Under the pieces are notes generated by a model, which saw only the letters and a program-made list of their open reading frames with translations, made no database searches and was not told the DNA's origin. Positions 8,103 to 16,793 of a stretch of 64,000 nt of DNA are shown here, piece after piece (positions within the stretch are counted from its first letter, which is position 1; the number at the start of each line of letters is the position of its first letter). The stretch is from LMUY01 sp964242925 (GTDB lineage: Bacteria; Pseudomonadota; Alphaproteobacteria; Acetobacterales; Acetobacteraceae): the NCBI GenBank assembly GCA_964242925.1, contig CAXTBW010000004.1, positions 7,421 to 71,420 on the forward strand, given 5' to 3'. The position numbers and the translations under genes were made by a program.

Positions 8103-9151
8103 CAGGCGGCCTGCGCACGCCCCGCGGGCCAGCCGGCGCGGAACGCTGCCAACGCGGCGTCGATCCCGGCATCGTCGACGTCGGCGTGGGTCAGCAGCCG
8201 CACCCGCGTGGCGCTGTAAGGCCGCGCGATTATGCCATGCTCGCCCAGGTGGCGGCACCACTCGGGCGCCGGGATGCCGGACGCGGACAGGTCCACGTAG
8301 ACGATATTGGTCGCAATCAAGGCCGGGTCGCACAGCCCGGGATGCAGCGCCGCCAGGCCGGCCGCCAGGCGCCGCGCGCGCCGATGGTCGTCCGCCAGCC
8401 GGTCGACCATCGTGTCGAGCGCCACGATCCCGGCCGCCGCCAGCACCCCTGCCTGCCGCATTCCGCCACCCAGCAGCTTACGCGTTTGGCGTGCGCGGCC
8501 GATCACCGCCGCCGGCCCGCACAGCACCGAACCGACGGGCGCGCCGAGCCCCTTGGACAGGCAGAACGTCACCGTATCCACGTGGCGCGCAATCTCCGCC
8601 ACGGGCACGCCGAGCGCGACCGCCGCGTTGAACACCCGCGCGCCGTCCACGTGCACCGCCATGCCCTGCGCCGCCGTCAGCGCGCGGACGGCCGCCATGT
8701 AGTCCAGCGGCAGCACGGCGCCGCCAGCCGCGTTGTGCGTCGTCTCGAGGCACATCACCGCCGGTCGCAGCCGGGTGCTGTAGCCGCTGCCCTCCAGTTC
8801 GGTCCGCAGCGTATCGAGCGGAACGGCGCCGCGGACGGCCGTCAGCACGCGGTACGGGATGCCGCCGAGCTGCGCCATGCCGGCCTGCTCGGTGCGGTAG
8901 ATGTGGGCGGTGCTCTCGACGATGACCTCGTCGCCACGGTTGGTCTGCGCGAAGATGGCGCATAGGTTGCCCATGGTGCCGGAGGGGACCAGCATCGCGG
9001 CTTCCTTGCCCAGCATCGCGGCCGCCTTGCGCTCCAGCGCGTTGACGGTCGGGTCGTCGCCGTAGCCGTCGTCGCCAACCTCCGCGGTCGCCATCGCATG
9101 CCGCATGGCGTCGGTGGGGCGTGTCACGGTATCGCTGCGCAGGTCGATCAT
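8102..9151 (-). CDS. ltaE: Low-specificity L-threonine aldolase
   Basis: This 349-residue PLP enzyme should cleave threonine or allo-threonine to glycine and acetaldehyde. The N terminus MIDLRSDTVTRPT is diagnostic. His83, which stacks on PLP in the family, sits in ESTAHIY. Asp169 and Arg172 are in HVDGARVFNAA, and the Schiff-base Lys200 is in FCLSKGLGAPVGS. It is the first of two coupled genes. Other beta-hydroxy-alpha-amino acids could be the natural substrate. Confidence 0.93.
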   Translation of the reverse strand: MIDLRSDTVTRPTDAMRHAMATAEVGDDGYGDDPTVNALERKAAAMLGKEAAMLVPSGTMGNLCAIFAQTNRGDEVIVESTAHIYRTEQAGMAQLGGIPYRVLTAVRGAVPLDTLRTELEGSGYSTRLRPAVMCLETTHNAAGGAVLPLDYMAAVRALTAAQGMAVHVDGARVFNAAVALGVPVAEIARHVDTVTFCLSKGLGAPVGSVLCGPAAVIGRARQTRKLLGGGMRQAGVLAAAGIVALDTMVDRLADDHRRARRLAAGLAALHPGLCDPALIATNIVYVDLSASGIPAPEWCRHLGEHGIIARPYSATRVRLLTHADVDDAGIDAALAAFRAGWPAGRAQAA

Positions 9152-9208
9152 GGCTTTAGTCTTCTCCTAATTCCAAACCGTAGGGCGGGCTGCTGGAGCG
9201 CAGCCACC

Positions 9209-10165
9209 CTAAGTTGCATGATACGCCGCAAGGATGGCCGCGCCCTCGTCGCCCGCCCGCAGCGCCCAGGCGGCGATGACCGGCGCGGCGGCCTCCGCCA
9301 GGGTGGCGCGCAGGCCAGCGGCGGACGCGACCGCAACGCCGTTCGCGGCCATGCGCGCGGCGTTCTCCGCCACCCGCGTGCCGATTGCGACGAACTGCCG
9401 TGTTTCGGTGTCCGCGCCGGCGCCCAGCACGGCCGCCTGCATCGCGGCCGGCAGCCGGTCCAACGCGGCCGTGTTGCAGAATGCGAGGCTCAGCGGGAAG
9501 GCGTAGTCCAATGCGGTGAAATGCGGCAGCAGCTCCCACAGGCGCGCCCCCGCGCCGCCGTCGCCGGAGGACAGCACGGCGTCCAGCGCGCCGGCGCGCA
9601 GTTGGGGCAGCGCGTCCGCGAAGCTGATCTGCACGGGCGTCGCGCCCGCCGCGCGCAGCACCGCCGCGCCTGCCGCGTCGTAGGTCCGCACGCGCAATCC
9701 GCGCAGCGCCGCGGCGTCGGGCAAGGGCCCGCGCGACCACAGCCCGGTGGGCGGCCAGGGCGTCGCATACAGCAGCGCCAGCCCCCGCATAGCCAGAGCG
9801 CGCTCGTAGGCCGGGCGGGCGGCGTGCAGCAGCCGGGCGGTATCGGCCGGCGAGCCCGTGAGGAACGGCAGCGACGACACCTCGAACACCGGGCCGTCCG
9901 CGGCCAACGCGCCGGTGAACGCGTCCGCCGCCTCCGGCTGGCCCGCCGCCACCGCGCGCAGCATGCCCGCCGAACGCAGGCCGCCCGGCGCGTCGAAACC
10001 CGGTTGCACGTCGAACCCGGCCAGGCCCGCCGCGTGCGCGAAGTAGGCTACGCCTTCGCCCGGGATCGCGCTCGCCGGGTACTCCGTCGCGATCCGCCAA
10101 CCGGCCGCCGCCCGGGCAGGCGACGCAGCGGCCAGCGCCCCGAGCAGCATGCCGCGGCGCGTCAC
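9209..10165 (-). CDS. TRAP-type (DctP family) solute-binding protein, orphan
   Basis: This 318-residue protein starts with a twin-Arg-like signal (MTRRGMLLGALAAASPARAAA). It carries the DctP core LRGLRVRTYDAAGAAVLRAAGATPVQISFADALPQLRAG, which includes the Arg that normally grips a ligand carboxylate. Such proteins feed organic acids to DctQ/DctM membrane subunits, but none is encoded nearby. It overlaps the aspartate dehydrogenase stop by ATGA, so the two proteins are made together; a dicarboxylate or keto-acid ligand is a reasonable guess. Confidence 0.85.
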   Translation of the reverse strand: MTRRGMLLGALAAASPARAAAGWRIATEYPASAIPGEGVAYFAHAAGLAGFDVQPGFDAPGGLRSAGMLRAVAAGQPEAADAFTGALAADGPVFEVSSLPFLTGSPADTARLLHAARPAYERALAMRGLALLYATPWPPTGLWSRGPLPDAAALRGLRVRTYDAAGAAVLRAAGATPVQISFADALPQLRAGALDAVLSSGDGGAGARLWELLPHFTALDYAFPLSLAFCNTAALDRLPAAMQAAVLGAGADTETRQFVAIGTRVAENAARMAANGVAVASAAGLRATLAEAAAPVIAAWALRAGDEGAAILAAYHAT

Positions 10166-10968
10166 GTGCCCACCGCCAGCGGGCTGCGCAGCTTGCGCAG
10201 CAGCGCGATGACCGACAGCGACGTAATGCGGCCGGTGCGCGGGTTCTCGCTTGGCACGCCCTCGATGCTCAGCGTGAAGCGCGCGGAGTCGGCTTCCACC
10301 TCGATGCGATGCGTGTTCCGCGTGACGCCCGGGTCGGCCCAGATCTCCAGCATGGTGCGGTCCGGGCCGATGCCGGCCAGCGACAGGGCCACGGCTACGT
10401 TCAGGTTGGCCGGGAACCCCCGCGCCGCCTCCCGCGCCGTACCGGCGAACACGCGCAGCGGCGACGACAGCCCCTCCAGCGATACCTTGTGTTCAAGCAG
10501 ATAGGGCGCGCCTTCCAGTCCGCCCGGCGGCTTGCGGGTGATCATCCGCACGCTGGCGATGGCGCCCTCCGCCGCCGCGGCGACCGCGTCCAGCCCGAGC
10601 AGCGCACCGGTCGGCGCCAGAATGCGCCCGCCGTGTTCCCGGGCCAGGTCGACCAGGTCCATGCGGTCCAGCAGCGCGCCGCAACTCAGCACCACCACGG
10701 TGCGCCCGGCGGTCAGCGCCGGCGTCGCGATCGACGCCAGGGCGGCGGCCGGCGCGCACTCGACCACGATGTCGGCGTGTTCCGCCAATCGCACGGACTC
10801 GGTGATCAGCACGCCCGGCAAGCCGGTCGCCTTGGCCGGGTCGCGCACGCCGATGGCCGTCAGCATCAGGCCCGGGATGCCGTCCAGCAATCGCGCGGCC
10901 ACGGCGCGGCCGATCGCGCCGAATCCGGCGATGGCGACCCGCAGATCCGGCTGGGTTCGTTGCGGCAT
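10162..10968 (-). CDS. nadX: Aspartate dehydrogenase (NadX-like)
   Basis: The 268-residue reading from ATG at 10968 (MPQRTQPDLRVAIAGFGAIG) begins with a Rossmann GFGAIG motif. The C-terminal part has NTHRIEVEADSARFTLSIEG and SENPRTGRITSLSVIALL, characteristic of L-aspartate dehydrogenases, with the conserved catalytic-region His in NTHRIE. The reaction is aspartate to oxaloacetate or iminoaspartate, serving NAD synthesis or aspartate use. An upstream start at 11004 adds twelve unconserved residues. It shares an operon with the DctP-type gene and is divergent from the HAD gene. Confidence 0.85.
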   Translation of the reverse strand: MPQRTQPDLRVAIAGFGAIGRAVAARLLDGIPGLMLTAIGVRDPAKATGLPGVLITESVRLAEHADIVVECAPAAALASIATPALTAGRTVVVLSCGALLDRMDLVDLAREHGGRILAPTGALLGLDAVAAAAEGAIASVRMITRKPPGGLEGAPYLLEHKVSLEGLSSPLRVFAGTAREAARGFPANLNVAVALSLAGIGPDRTMLEIWADPGVTRNTHRIEVEADSARFTLSIEGVPSENPRTGRITSLSVIALLRKLRSPLAVGT

Positions 10969-11066
10969 GACCGGACGGTACGCCGCGGCGGCCAACCCGC
11001 GCAATGGCTTCCTCGATTTACGGCGCCGCGTGCGATGTGCGACACGAAAGCAAGCGGAGGACGACG

Positions 11067-11771
11067 ATGACGGATACCGACCTGCTCAAGCGCACCATCA
11101 CCGTGTGCATGTTCGACCAATACGGCACCGTGGTGGACATGCAGGGCGGCCTGGTGGAGATCGCGACGCCGTTCCTGCAGGCCAAGGGCTGGACTGGCAA
11201 CCCGAACTCCTTCGTCACCTGGTGGCGGCGCACGCACTTCGAGAACTCGATGATCGACGCGCTGCTGCACAAGGAACACACGCCCTACCGGGAGATCGGC
11301 GAGCGCGCCGTGGCGTTCGTGCTGGACCGCGCCGGCATCGCTCACACTCCGGCCGAGGTGCACGGCCTGGTCGCCGAGATCGAGAAGCTGCGCCCCTTCC
11401 CCGAGGTGCCGGCGGCGCTGGCCCGGTTGCAGACGCGCTACCGTCTGGTCGTGCTGTCCAACGGCGACCCGGACATGCTGGAGGCCGCTCGCGCCTATCA
11501 CGAGGCGCCGTTCGACCAAGTGATCTCGGTCGCGGAGGCCGGGTCGTTCAAGCCGCACGTCGCGACCTACACGAAGGCCGCCGAGTTGGCCGGCGTGGCG
11601 ATGGACCAGGTGCTGTTCGTCGCCAACCACGCCTTCGACTGCATCGGCGCCAAGGCGGCGGGGATGCGCACCGCGTTCATCGACCGCCGCAGCCGCCCGT
11701 TCGGCGCGACGCCGCACCAGCCCGACATCCTGGTCCCGACCATGACGGCGCTCGCCGACCTGATGGTCTGA
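11067..11771 (+). CDS. HAD-family hydrolase, L-2-haloacid dehalogenase type (type II)
   Basis: This 234-residue protein follows the haloacid dehalogenase plan: nucleophile Asp in FDQYGTVVD near residue 17, LSNGDPDML (motif II), Lys in GSFKPH (motif III), and FVANHAFDCIGAKAAGM (motif IV). The wider substrate group could include 2-haloacids or phosphate esters. GGAGG lies upstream of the ATG at 11067. The stop overlaps the thioesterase start as TGATG, so the genes are coupled. Confidence 0.83.
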   Translation: MTDTDLLKRTITVCMFDQYGTVVDMQGGLVEIATPFLQAKGWTGNPNSFVTWWRRTHFENSMIDALLHKEHTPYREIGERAVAFVLDRAGIAHTPAEVHGLVAEIEKLRPFPEVPAALARLQTRYRLVVLSNGDPDMLEAARAYHEAPFDQVISVAEAGSFKPHVATYTKAAELAGVAMDQVLFVANHAFDCIGAKAAGMRTAFIDRRSRPFGATPHQPDILVPTMTALADLMV

Positions 11772-12220
11772 TGCCCACCATGAACGAACTCGGCGCCGCG
11801 ATGCTGGCGCGCGCCACCGCCGTCGACGATCAGCGCTTCGGCTCGTTCTTCCTGCTGCGGCTGCTTGGCATGGAGGTCAGCTTCGGCGAGGGCACCTGCA
11901 CCGTCAGCTTCACCACCGAGCCGCCGCTCGCCAACCCGCAGGGCACGCTGCACGGCGGCGTATTGGCAACCGCGATGGACATCTCCATGGGCCACCTGCT
12001 GGGCCGGGTCGCGGGCCCGGGCGCCACGCTGGAGCTGAAGGTGCAATACCTCGCCCCGGTGAGCGCCGGCCTGGTGCGCTGCGAGGCCAGCTTCCTGCGC
12101 CAGGGCCGCTCCATCTCGTTCATGCAGTCCCGCGCAACACGAGAGGACGGCACGCTCGTCGCCAATGCCACCGCGACGTGGAGCCTGTTGCCCAAGCCGC
12201 CTCAGGCGCCGCCGAGGTAG
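11771..12220 (+). CDS. PaaI-family hotdog thioesterase
   Basis: This 149-residue hotdog-fold protein contains NPQGTLHGGVLATAMDISMG, the signature of acyl-CoA thioesterases in which HGG forms the active-site turn and the following Asp activates water. The rest, LELKVQYLAPVSAG and a C-terminal strand, fits the family. Substrate is unknown, probably an aryl- or acyl-CoA. The start is the ATG that shares bases with the HAD stop. Its last 19 bases overlap the 3' end of the opposite-strand livF. Confidence 0.88.
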   Translation: MPTMNELGAAMLARATAVDDQRFGSFFLLRLLGMEVSFGEGTCTVSFTTEPPLANPQGTLHGGVLATAMDISMGHLLGRVAGPGATLELKVQYLAPVSAGLVRCEASFLRQGRSISFMQSRATREDGTLVANATATWSLLPKPPQAPPR

Positions 12221-12903
12221 AGCGCCACCGCGCGCTCGTCCTCCAGCAGCGTCGCGGCCGGACCGGTGAGCGCCACCCGGCCGCCGTCCAGGATGACGCC
12301 GCGAGCGGAGATCGCCAGCGCCTGGCGTCCGCGCTGCTCGATCAGCAGCACCGCCACGCCCTCCCGCGCCAGCGTCGCGATGCGCGCGAAGCTGTCGGCC
12401 ACCAGCGCGGGCGACAGGGCGGCGGTCGGCTCGTCCAGCACCAGCACGGACGGCCGGGTCATCAGCGCACGAGCGTAGGCGAGCTGCTGCCGTTCGCCGC
12501 CGGACAGCCCGCCGGCGCGCGCCCGCCGCCGCGTCGCCAGCGCCGGGAATAGCGCGAGCAGTTCGGCGATGCGGGCGCCGCGGTCGGCCACGCCCTCCAC
12601 CACGGCCAGGTTCTCCAGCACGCTCAGCGAGGGGAACACGTTGGCGACCTGCGGCACGTAGCCGATCCCGCCGCGCACCCGCCGCACCGTCGGCCAGGCG
12701 CCGATGTCGGTCCCATTCAGCGCGATGCGCCCGCTGGCGCGCGGCAACAGCCCGACGATGGCCTTGGCGAGGGTGGATTTCCCCGCGCCGTTGGTGCCGG
12801 CGACGGTCAGGATCTCGCCCGCGTCTAGCGACAGGTCGATGCCGTTCAGGATGTCCACCTCGCCGTAGCCGCCGCGCAGCCCGGCCACGTCCAGCACGCT
12901 CAC
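12202..12903 (-). CDS. livF: Branched-chain amino acid-type ABC transporter ATPase, LivF
   Basis: This 233-residue ATPase has Walker A GTNGAGKST, signature LSGGERQQ, Walker B VLVLDEPTA and the family's KAIVGLLPRASG stretch. Its N-terminal GLRGGYGEVDILNGIDL is typical of LivF. It powers the LivH/LivM channel together with LivG. The start overlaps the LivG stop by ATGA. It is the last gene of the minus-strand liv operon, and its 3' end overlaps the opposing thioesterase gene. Confidence 0.93.
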   Translation of the reverse strand: MSVLDVAGLRGGYGEVDILNGIDLSLDAGEILTVAGTNGAGKSTLAKAIVGLLPRASGRIALNGTDIGAWPTVRRVRGGIGYVPQVANVFPSLSVLENLAVVEGVADRGARIAELLALFPALATRRRARAGGLSGGERQQLAYARALMTRPSVLVLDEPTAALSPALVADSFARIATLAREGVAVLLIEQRGRQALAISARGVILDGGRVALTGPAATLLEDERAVALYLGGA

Positions 12904-13658
12904 GACAGGCCGCCCAGATAGGCCTCGCGCACCGCCGGGTCGGCGAGCACCGCCGCGGGGGCGCCCGATGCGATCAGCCGGCCGCGGTCCATCACGTGGA
13001 ACTCGCTCACTAGGCGGGCCAGGGCGGCCAAGTCGTGCTCAATGATCAGAAAGCCGATGCCGCGGCCGTTCAGAGTGCGGATGCGGTTGGCGATCTCCTC
13101 GATCAGCACGGGGTTCACCCCGGCGAACGGCTCGTCCAGCAGGATCATGCGGGCGCCCGTCATCAGCGCGCGGCCCAACTCCAGCAGCTTCTTCTGGCCA
13201 CCCGACAACCGCCCGGCCGGCTGCGCGGCGACGGCATCCAGGCGCAGGAACGCGATCGTCTCGTCGGCGTCGCGCGCAACCTCCGCCTCCTTCGCGCGCA
13301 CCCGGCCAGGGCGCAGGAACACGTCGAGCAGGCGCTCCCCGGCCTGCCCGGGCGCGGCGGCCATCAGGTTCTCGCGCACGCTCAGATGCGTGAACTCGCG
13401 CGGCACCTGGAACGTGCGCACCAGGCCGGCCTGCGCGCGCGCAACGGCGCCGCTGTGGGTGATCTCGTGCTCGCCGAAGCGGATTTGCCCGGCATCGGCC
13501 GGCTGGAACCCGGTCAGCACGGAGAACAGCGACGACTTGCCGGCGCCGTTCGGACCGATGATCCCGACCATGCCGGCGGCCGGCGCGGTGAACGTCACGG
13601 CGTCCACCACCCGCAACGCGCCGTAGGCTTTGCATAACCCGGTGACCGCTAGACTCAA
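12900..13658 (-). CDS. livG: Branched-chain amino acid-type ABC transporter ATPase, LivG
   Basis: The 252-residue ATPase has Walker A GPNGAGKSS, signature LSGGQKKLLELG, Walker B MILLDEPFAGVNP and the long LivG insertion around the LDVFLRPGR region. No ATG lies at the expected start. TTG at 13658, whose TTGA overlaps the livM stop, gives LSLAVTGLCKAYGALRVVD, a normal LivG N terminus, and is taken as the start. Reading farther upstream would only run through livM in a wrong frame. The second subunit of the ATPase pair is LivF. Confidence 0.9.
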   Translation of the reverse strand: MSLAVTGLCKAYGALRVVDAVTFTAPAAGMVGIIGPNGAGKSSLFSVLTGFQPADAGQIRFGEHEITHSGAVARAQAGLVRTFQVPREFTHLSVRENLMAAAPGQAGERLLDVFLRPGRVRAKEAEVARDADETIAFLRLDAVAAQPAGRLSGGQKKLLELGRALMTGARMILLDEPFAGVNPVLIEEIANRIRTLNGRGIGFLIIEHDLAALARLVSEFHVMDRGRLIASGAPAAVLADPAVREAYLGGLS

Positions 13659-14536
13659 CGGCGCGCGCCCAGCAGCCCCTGCGGCCGGTAGAGCGTGAAC
13701 AGCACCAACGCCAGGCCGATCGCGCCCAGCCGGAGCGACGCCATCTGCACGTCCGAGATGAACGGCAGCGCGTCGCGCAGGAAGCGCGAGCCTTCGAGGA
13801 TCGTCACCAGGATCACCGTGCCGGCGAGCGCGCCCGACACGCGGCCGACCCCGCCCATGATGATCGCCATCCAGACCTGGAACGTGACCAGCGGGATGAA
13901 CTGGTCGGGCACGATGTAGCCGATTACGTGGGCATAGAATGCGCCCGCCACGCCGGCCAGGGCGGCGCCGAGCATCAGCACCTGCACCTTGAACCCCGCC
14001 GGGTTCTTGCCGAGCGCGCGCACCGCTTCCTCGTTGTCGCGGATGGCGCCGATGATGCGGCCAAACGGGGAGCGCACGAGGCGGCGCATGGCCAGCGCCG
14101 CCGCAACGTTCACCACGATCAGCGCGGCCAGGCCGGCGGCGAGTTGCGCGGGGCCGCTCAGCCAACCGGCGAATAGTGGCGGGATGCCGGGGATGCCCTG
14201 CACGCCGTTGGTCAGCCACTGCTCGCTGGACGCGACCAGGCGCACCACCTCGCCGAAGCCGAGCGTCACGATGGCGAAGTAGTCGTCCCGCAGCTTCAGC
14301 GCGACCAGCCCGATCGGCCACGCCGCCAGCGCCGCCAGCACGGCGGCGAGCGCGAATCCGGCTGGCTCGGGCACGCCGTGCATCGACAAGATGGCCGCCG
14401 CGTAGGCGCCGATGCAGAAGAAACCGACATGACCAAAATTAATGAGGCCGGTGAAGCCGTATTGCAGGTTCAGGCCGAGCGCCAGCAGCACGGTGACCGC
14501 CGCGATGGTCGCGATGGCGAGGACGTACGCTTCCAC
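13655..14536 (-). CDS. livM: Branched-chain amino acid-type ABC transporter permease, LivM
   Basis: This membrane protein of about 293 residues contains LQYGFTGLINFGHVGFFCIGAYAAA and a late GGVGRVSGALAGTVIL, both typical of LivM. The cytoplasmic EAA-type loop includes RSPFGRIIGAIRDNEEAVRALGKN. GTG at 14536 (VEAYVLAIATIAAV) is preferred. An ATG at 14686 would add about fifty residues translated from the R1 repeat upstream, which is unlikely to be protein. Together with LivH it forms the channel. Confidence 0.88.
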   Translation of the reverse strand: MEAYVLAIATIAAVTVLLALGLNLQYGFTGLINFGHVGFFCIGAYAAAILSMHGVPEPAGFALAAVLAALAAWPIGLVALKLRDDYFAIVTLGFGEVVRLVASSEQWLTNGVQGIPGIPPLFAGWLSGPAQLAAGLAALIVVNVAAALAMRRLVRSPFGRIIGAIRDNEEAVRALGKNPAGFKVQVLMLGAALAGVAGAFYAHVIGYIVPDQFIPLVTFQVWMAIIMGGVGRVSGALAGTVILVTILEGSRFLRDALPFISDVQMASLRLGAIGLALVLFTLYRPQGLLGARR

Positions 14537-14563
14537 TATCGTGGCGCCGGACCGCGCGCCGCA

Positions 14564-14702
14564 GTCATGCCCGGACTTGATCCGGGCACCCACGGGGCGC
14601 CAGCGACATCGGCCTGCCGCGCTGGGGCTGAAGCCGTCCCAACACGGTCTGCTGCGGTGTGGGCGCCGCGTGGGCGCCCGGGTCAAGCCCGGGCAGGACA
14701 GT
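14564..14702. repeat. R1 palindromic repeat inside the liv operon
   Basis: The left arm gtcatgcccggacttgatcc plus gggcacccacg is matched by the right arm cgtgggcgcccgggtcaagc and ccgggcaggac. It lies between the livH stop and the livM start, the only clear R1 copy between genes expected to be co-transcribed. A strong hairpin here could lower expression of the downstream livM-livG-livF relative to livH and the binding protein. Confidence 0.75.
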
Positions 14703-14707
14703 ACGGG

Positions 14708-15574
14708 TCACCGCAGGCGTTCCCGCTGGCCGAACAGGCCGCTGGGGCGGACCAGCAGCACTAGGAGGAGGACGGCGAACACCACCGCGAGCTTATAGGT
14801 GAAGCCTACGAACGGCGACGACAGCTCCTGCGCCAGCCCCAGCAGCAGCCCGGCCAGCACGGCGCCCACCGGGGAGCCGATGCCGCCCAAGATGGCCGCG
14901 GTAAAGCCGGGCAGCAGCATGTTCCAACCCATGTCCGGCTGCACCGCGGTCTTCAGCCCCAGCATCAGCCCGGCCACCGCCGCCACCGCGCCCGCCAGCG
15001 CCCATAGCGCCAGCATCACCTGCCCGGGCGCGATCCCGGACACCGCGGCCAGCGCCGGGTCGTCGGCGACGGCGCGCATCCGGCGCCCGATCGGGGTGGC
15101 GTGCAACAGCAGGAACGCCGCCGCGAGCGTCGCCAGGGCCAACCCCGCCAGCTCCAAATCCAGCGGCAGGATGCGCACGCCCAACGGCCGCCATGGCCGC
15201 ACAAGCGGGAGAGCGAACCCACGCTGCTGGTAGCCATAGGCAACGCCTAACCCCGCGCGGATGATGAACCCGACCCCGATCGAGGCCAGCAGCGCCGTTA
15301 CAGCGGAGCGGCCCGCCAGCTTGCGGAACACCAGCGCGTAGGCCGCCAGCGACGCCGCGACCGCAGCCACGACCCCCGCGACGCCGCCAAACACCACCGA
15401 CCCGGTGGCGCCCCCCACCGCCAGCGCGGCATAGGCGCCCAGCGTCATCACGTCCCCGGTCGCCGCGTTGGCGAACCGTGCGATCCCGAACACCAGCGTC
15501 ACCGCCAGCGCCGCCAACCCGGTGATCAGCCCGGACATGATCCCCGTCACCACGAGGACCGACCAGTCCGTCAT
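14708..15574 (-). CDS. livH: Branched-chain amino acid-type ABC transporter permease, LivH
   Basis: This 288-residue integral membrane protein has the LivH pattern: an early GLAALAVTLVFGIARFANAATGDVMTLGAYAA stretch and a late GGIGSPVGAVLAGLLLGLAQEL. The ATG at 15574 overlaps the binding-protein stop by ATGA. It pairs with LivM across the inner membrane. The ligand need not be a branched-chain amino acid, since this family also moves amides, urea and aromatic acids. Confidence 0.92.
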   Translation of the reverse strand: MTDWSVLVVTGIMSGLITGLAALAVTLVFGIARFANAATGDVMTLGAYAALAVGGATGSVVFGGVAGVVAAVAASLAAYALVFRKLAGRSAVTALLASIGVGFIIRAGLGVAYGYQQRGFALPLVRPWRPLGVRILPLDLELAGLALATLAAAFLLLHATPIGRRMRAVADDPALAAVSGIAPGQVMLALWALAGAVAAVAGLMLGLKTAVQPDMGWNMLLPGFTAAILGGIGSPVGAVLAGLLLGLAQELSSPFVGFTYKLAVVFAVLLLVLLVRPSGLFGQRERLR

Positions 15575-16782
15575 CAGGCGGGATGCACGACGTATTTGCG
15601 CTCCAGCTTGCCGTCGGTGATCACCGACACGCTGAAGTCCGGCGCCACGTCGCCGAACTTGTCGAAGTCCAGGCTCGACGACGCGCCCACGTAATGGATC
15701 TTGCCCTTCGCCAGCGCTTCCTTGCCCTCCGCAAACGAAGCGACCTCGGTCCCGCCCGGGCCGGCGACCTCCCGCACCTTCGCGTTCACCGCGCTGCGCG
15801 GCGCGCCCGGCCCGGCCGCCTGCACCGCCAGCGCCATCACCACCGCCATGTCGTAGGCCATGGCGGCGTAGGTGTTGCCTTCGCCGGACACGCCCATCGC
15901 CTTTCGATACGCGGCGTCGTACAGCTTGAACGCGCCGGACCCGACGTTGGACACGCTCTCGACGCAGAACACGCCCTCGGTCGCCTCCTTGCCCACCGCC
16001 TCCACCAGCGCCGGGTTGCCGGCCCAGCCGGGCAGGATCCACTTGTTGGTCGCGCCCGTCTCGTACCAGTTGCGCAGGATGATGGTGCTGTCCGGGATGT
16101 ACGACCCGGTGACGATCACGTCCGGCTTGGCGGCCAACACCGTGTTCAACTCCCCGGCGTAGCTCGTCTGGTTCGGCTCGTAGACCACGCTCGCCACCAC
16201 CGCGCCGCCCGCTTTCTCCCACGCCGCCTTGAACCCGTCCGCATTTCCGATCCCGGACGCGTTGTTGAACGCCATCGTCGCCGGCCGCTTGAAGCCCTCC
16301 CGCTTGCACACCTCGGCGAAGGCCGCGCCGAATTGCGGGTTGGTCGCCTGGAACCGGAACGACAGCCCCTTCGCGTTCACCGGCGGCCCGCTCAGCGCCG
16401 GCGCGCCCGAGGTGTTCATCAGCACCATGTCGGCCGCGTTGGTCATCGGGATCACCGCCAGGGTCACGCCCGACGCCCACAGGCCCAGCAGCGCCTCCAC
16501 CCGGTTCACCTCGATCAGCTTCTTCGCCGCCAGCACGCCGGCTTGCGGCGAGGTCTCGTCGTCCTCGCTGTACAGCTGCAACGTCCGACCGGCGGCGCCC
16601 CCGGCCGCGTTCACCGCATCCAGCGCGGCGGCGATCACCTTCTGCATGCCCGCCCCGTACGCGGCGCCGGCCCCCGTGATCGGCGTCAGCGAGCCGATGC
16701 GGAAGCTGTCCTCCGCCCATGCCGCGCGCGGCAGCAGCGCGGCCGCGGCGGACGCAGCCAGCAGGTCCCGGCGTCTCAGCAT
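15574..16782 (-). CDS. Liv-type ABC transporter substrate-binding protein
   Basis: This 402-residue periplasmic binding protein of the LivJ/LivK class has the signal MLRRRDLLAASAAAALLPRAAWA, a possible Tat signal, then FRIGSLTPITGAGAAYGAGM, the usual first strand. AGGAGA precedes the ATG at 16782. It is the first transporter gene of the liv operon and sits directly downstream of an amidohydrolase gene. This hints at import and hydrolysis of an amide, imide or acylated amino acid, which is inference. Confidence 0.9.
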   Translation of the reverse strand: MLRRRDLLAASAAAALLPRAAWAEDSFRIGSLTPITGAGAAYGAGMQKVIAAALDAVNAAGGAAGRTLQLYSEDDETSPQAGVLAAKKLIEVNRVEALLGLWASGVTLAVIPMTNAADMVLMNTSGAPALSGPPVNAKGLSFRFQATNPQFGAAFAEVCKREGFKRPATMAFNNASGIGNADGFKAAWEKAGGAVVASVVYEPNQTSYAGELNTVLAAKPDVIVTGSYIPDSTIILRNWYETGATNKWILPGWAGNPALVEAVGKEATEGVFCVESVSNVGSGAFKLYDAAYRKAMGVSGEGNTYAAMAYDMAVVMALAVQAAGPGAPRSAVNAKVREVAGPGGTEVASFAEGKEALAKGKIHYVGASSSLDFDKFGDVAPDFSVSVITDGKLERKYVVHPA

Positions 16783-16793
16783 GAAGTCGTCTC

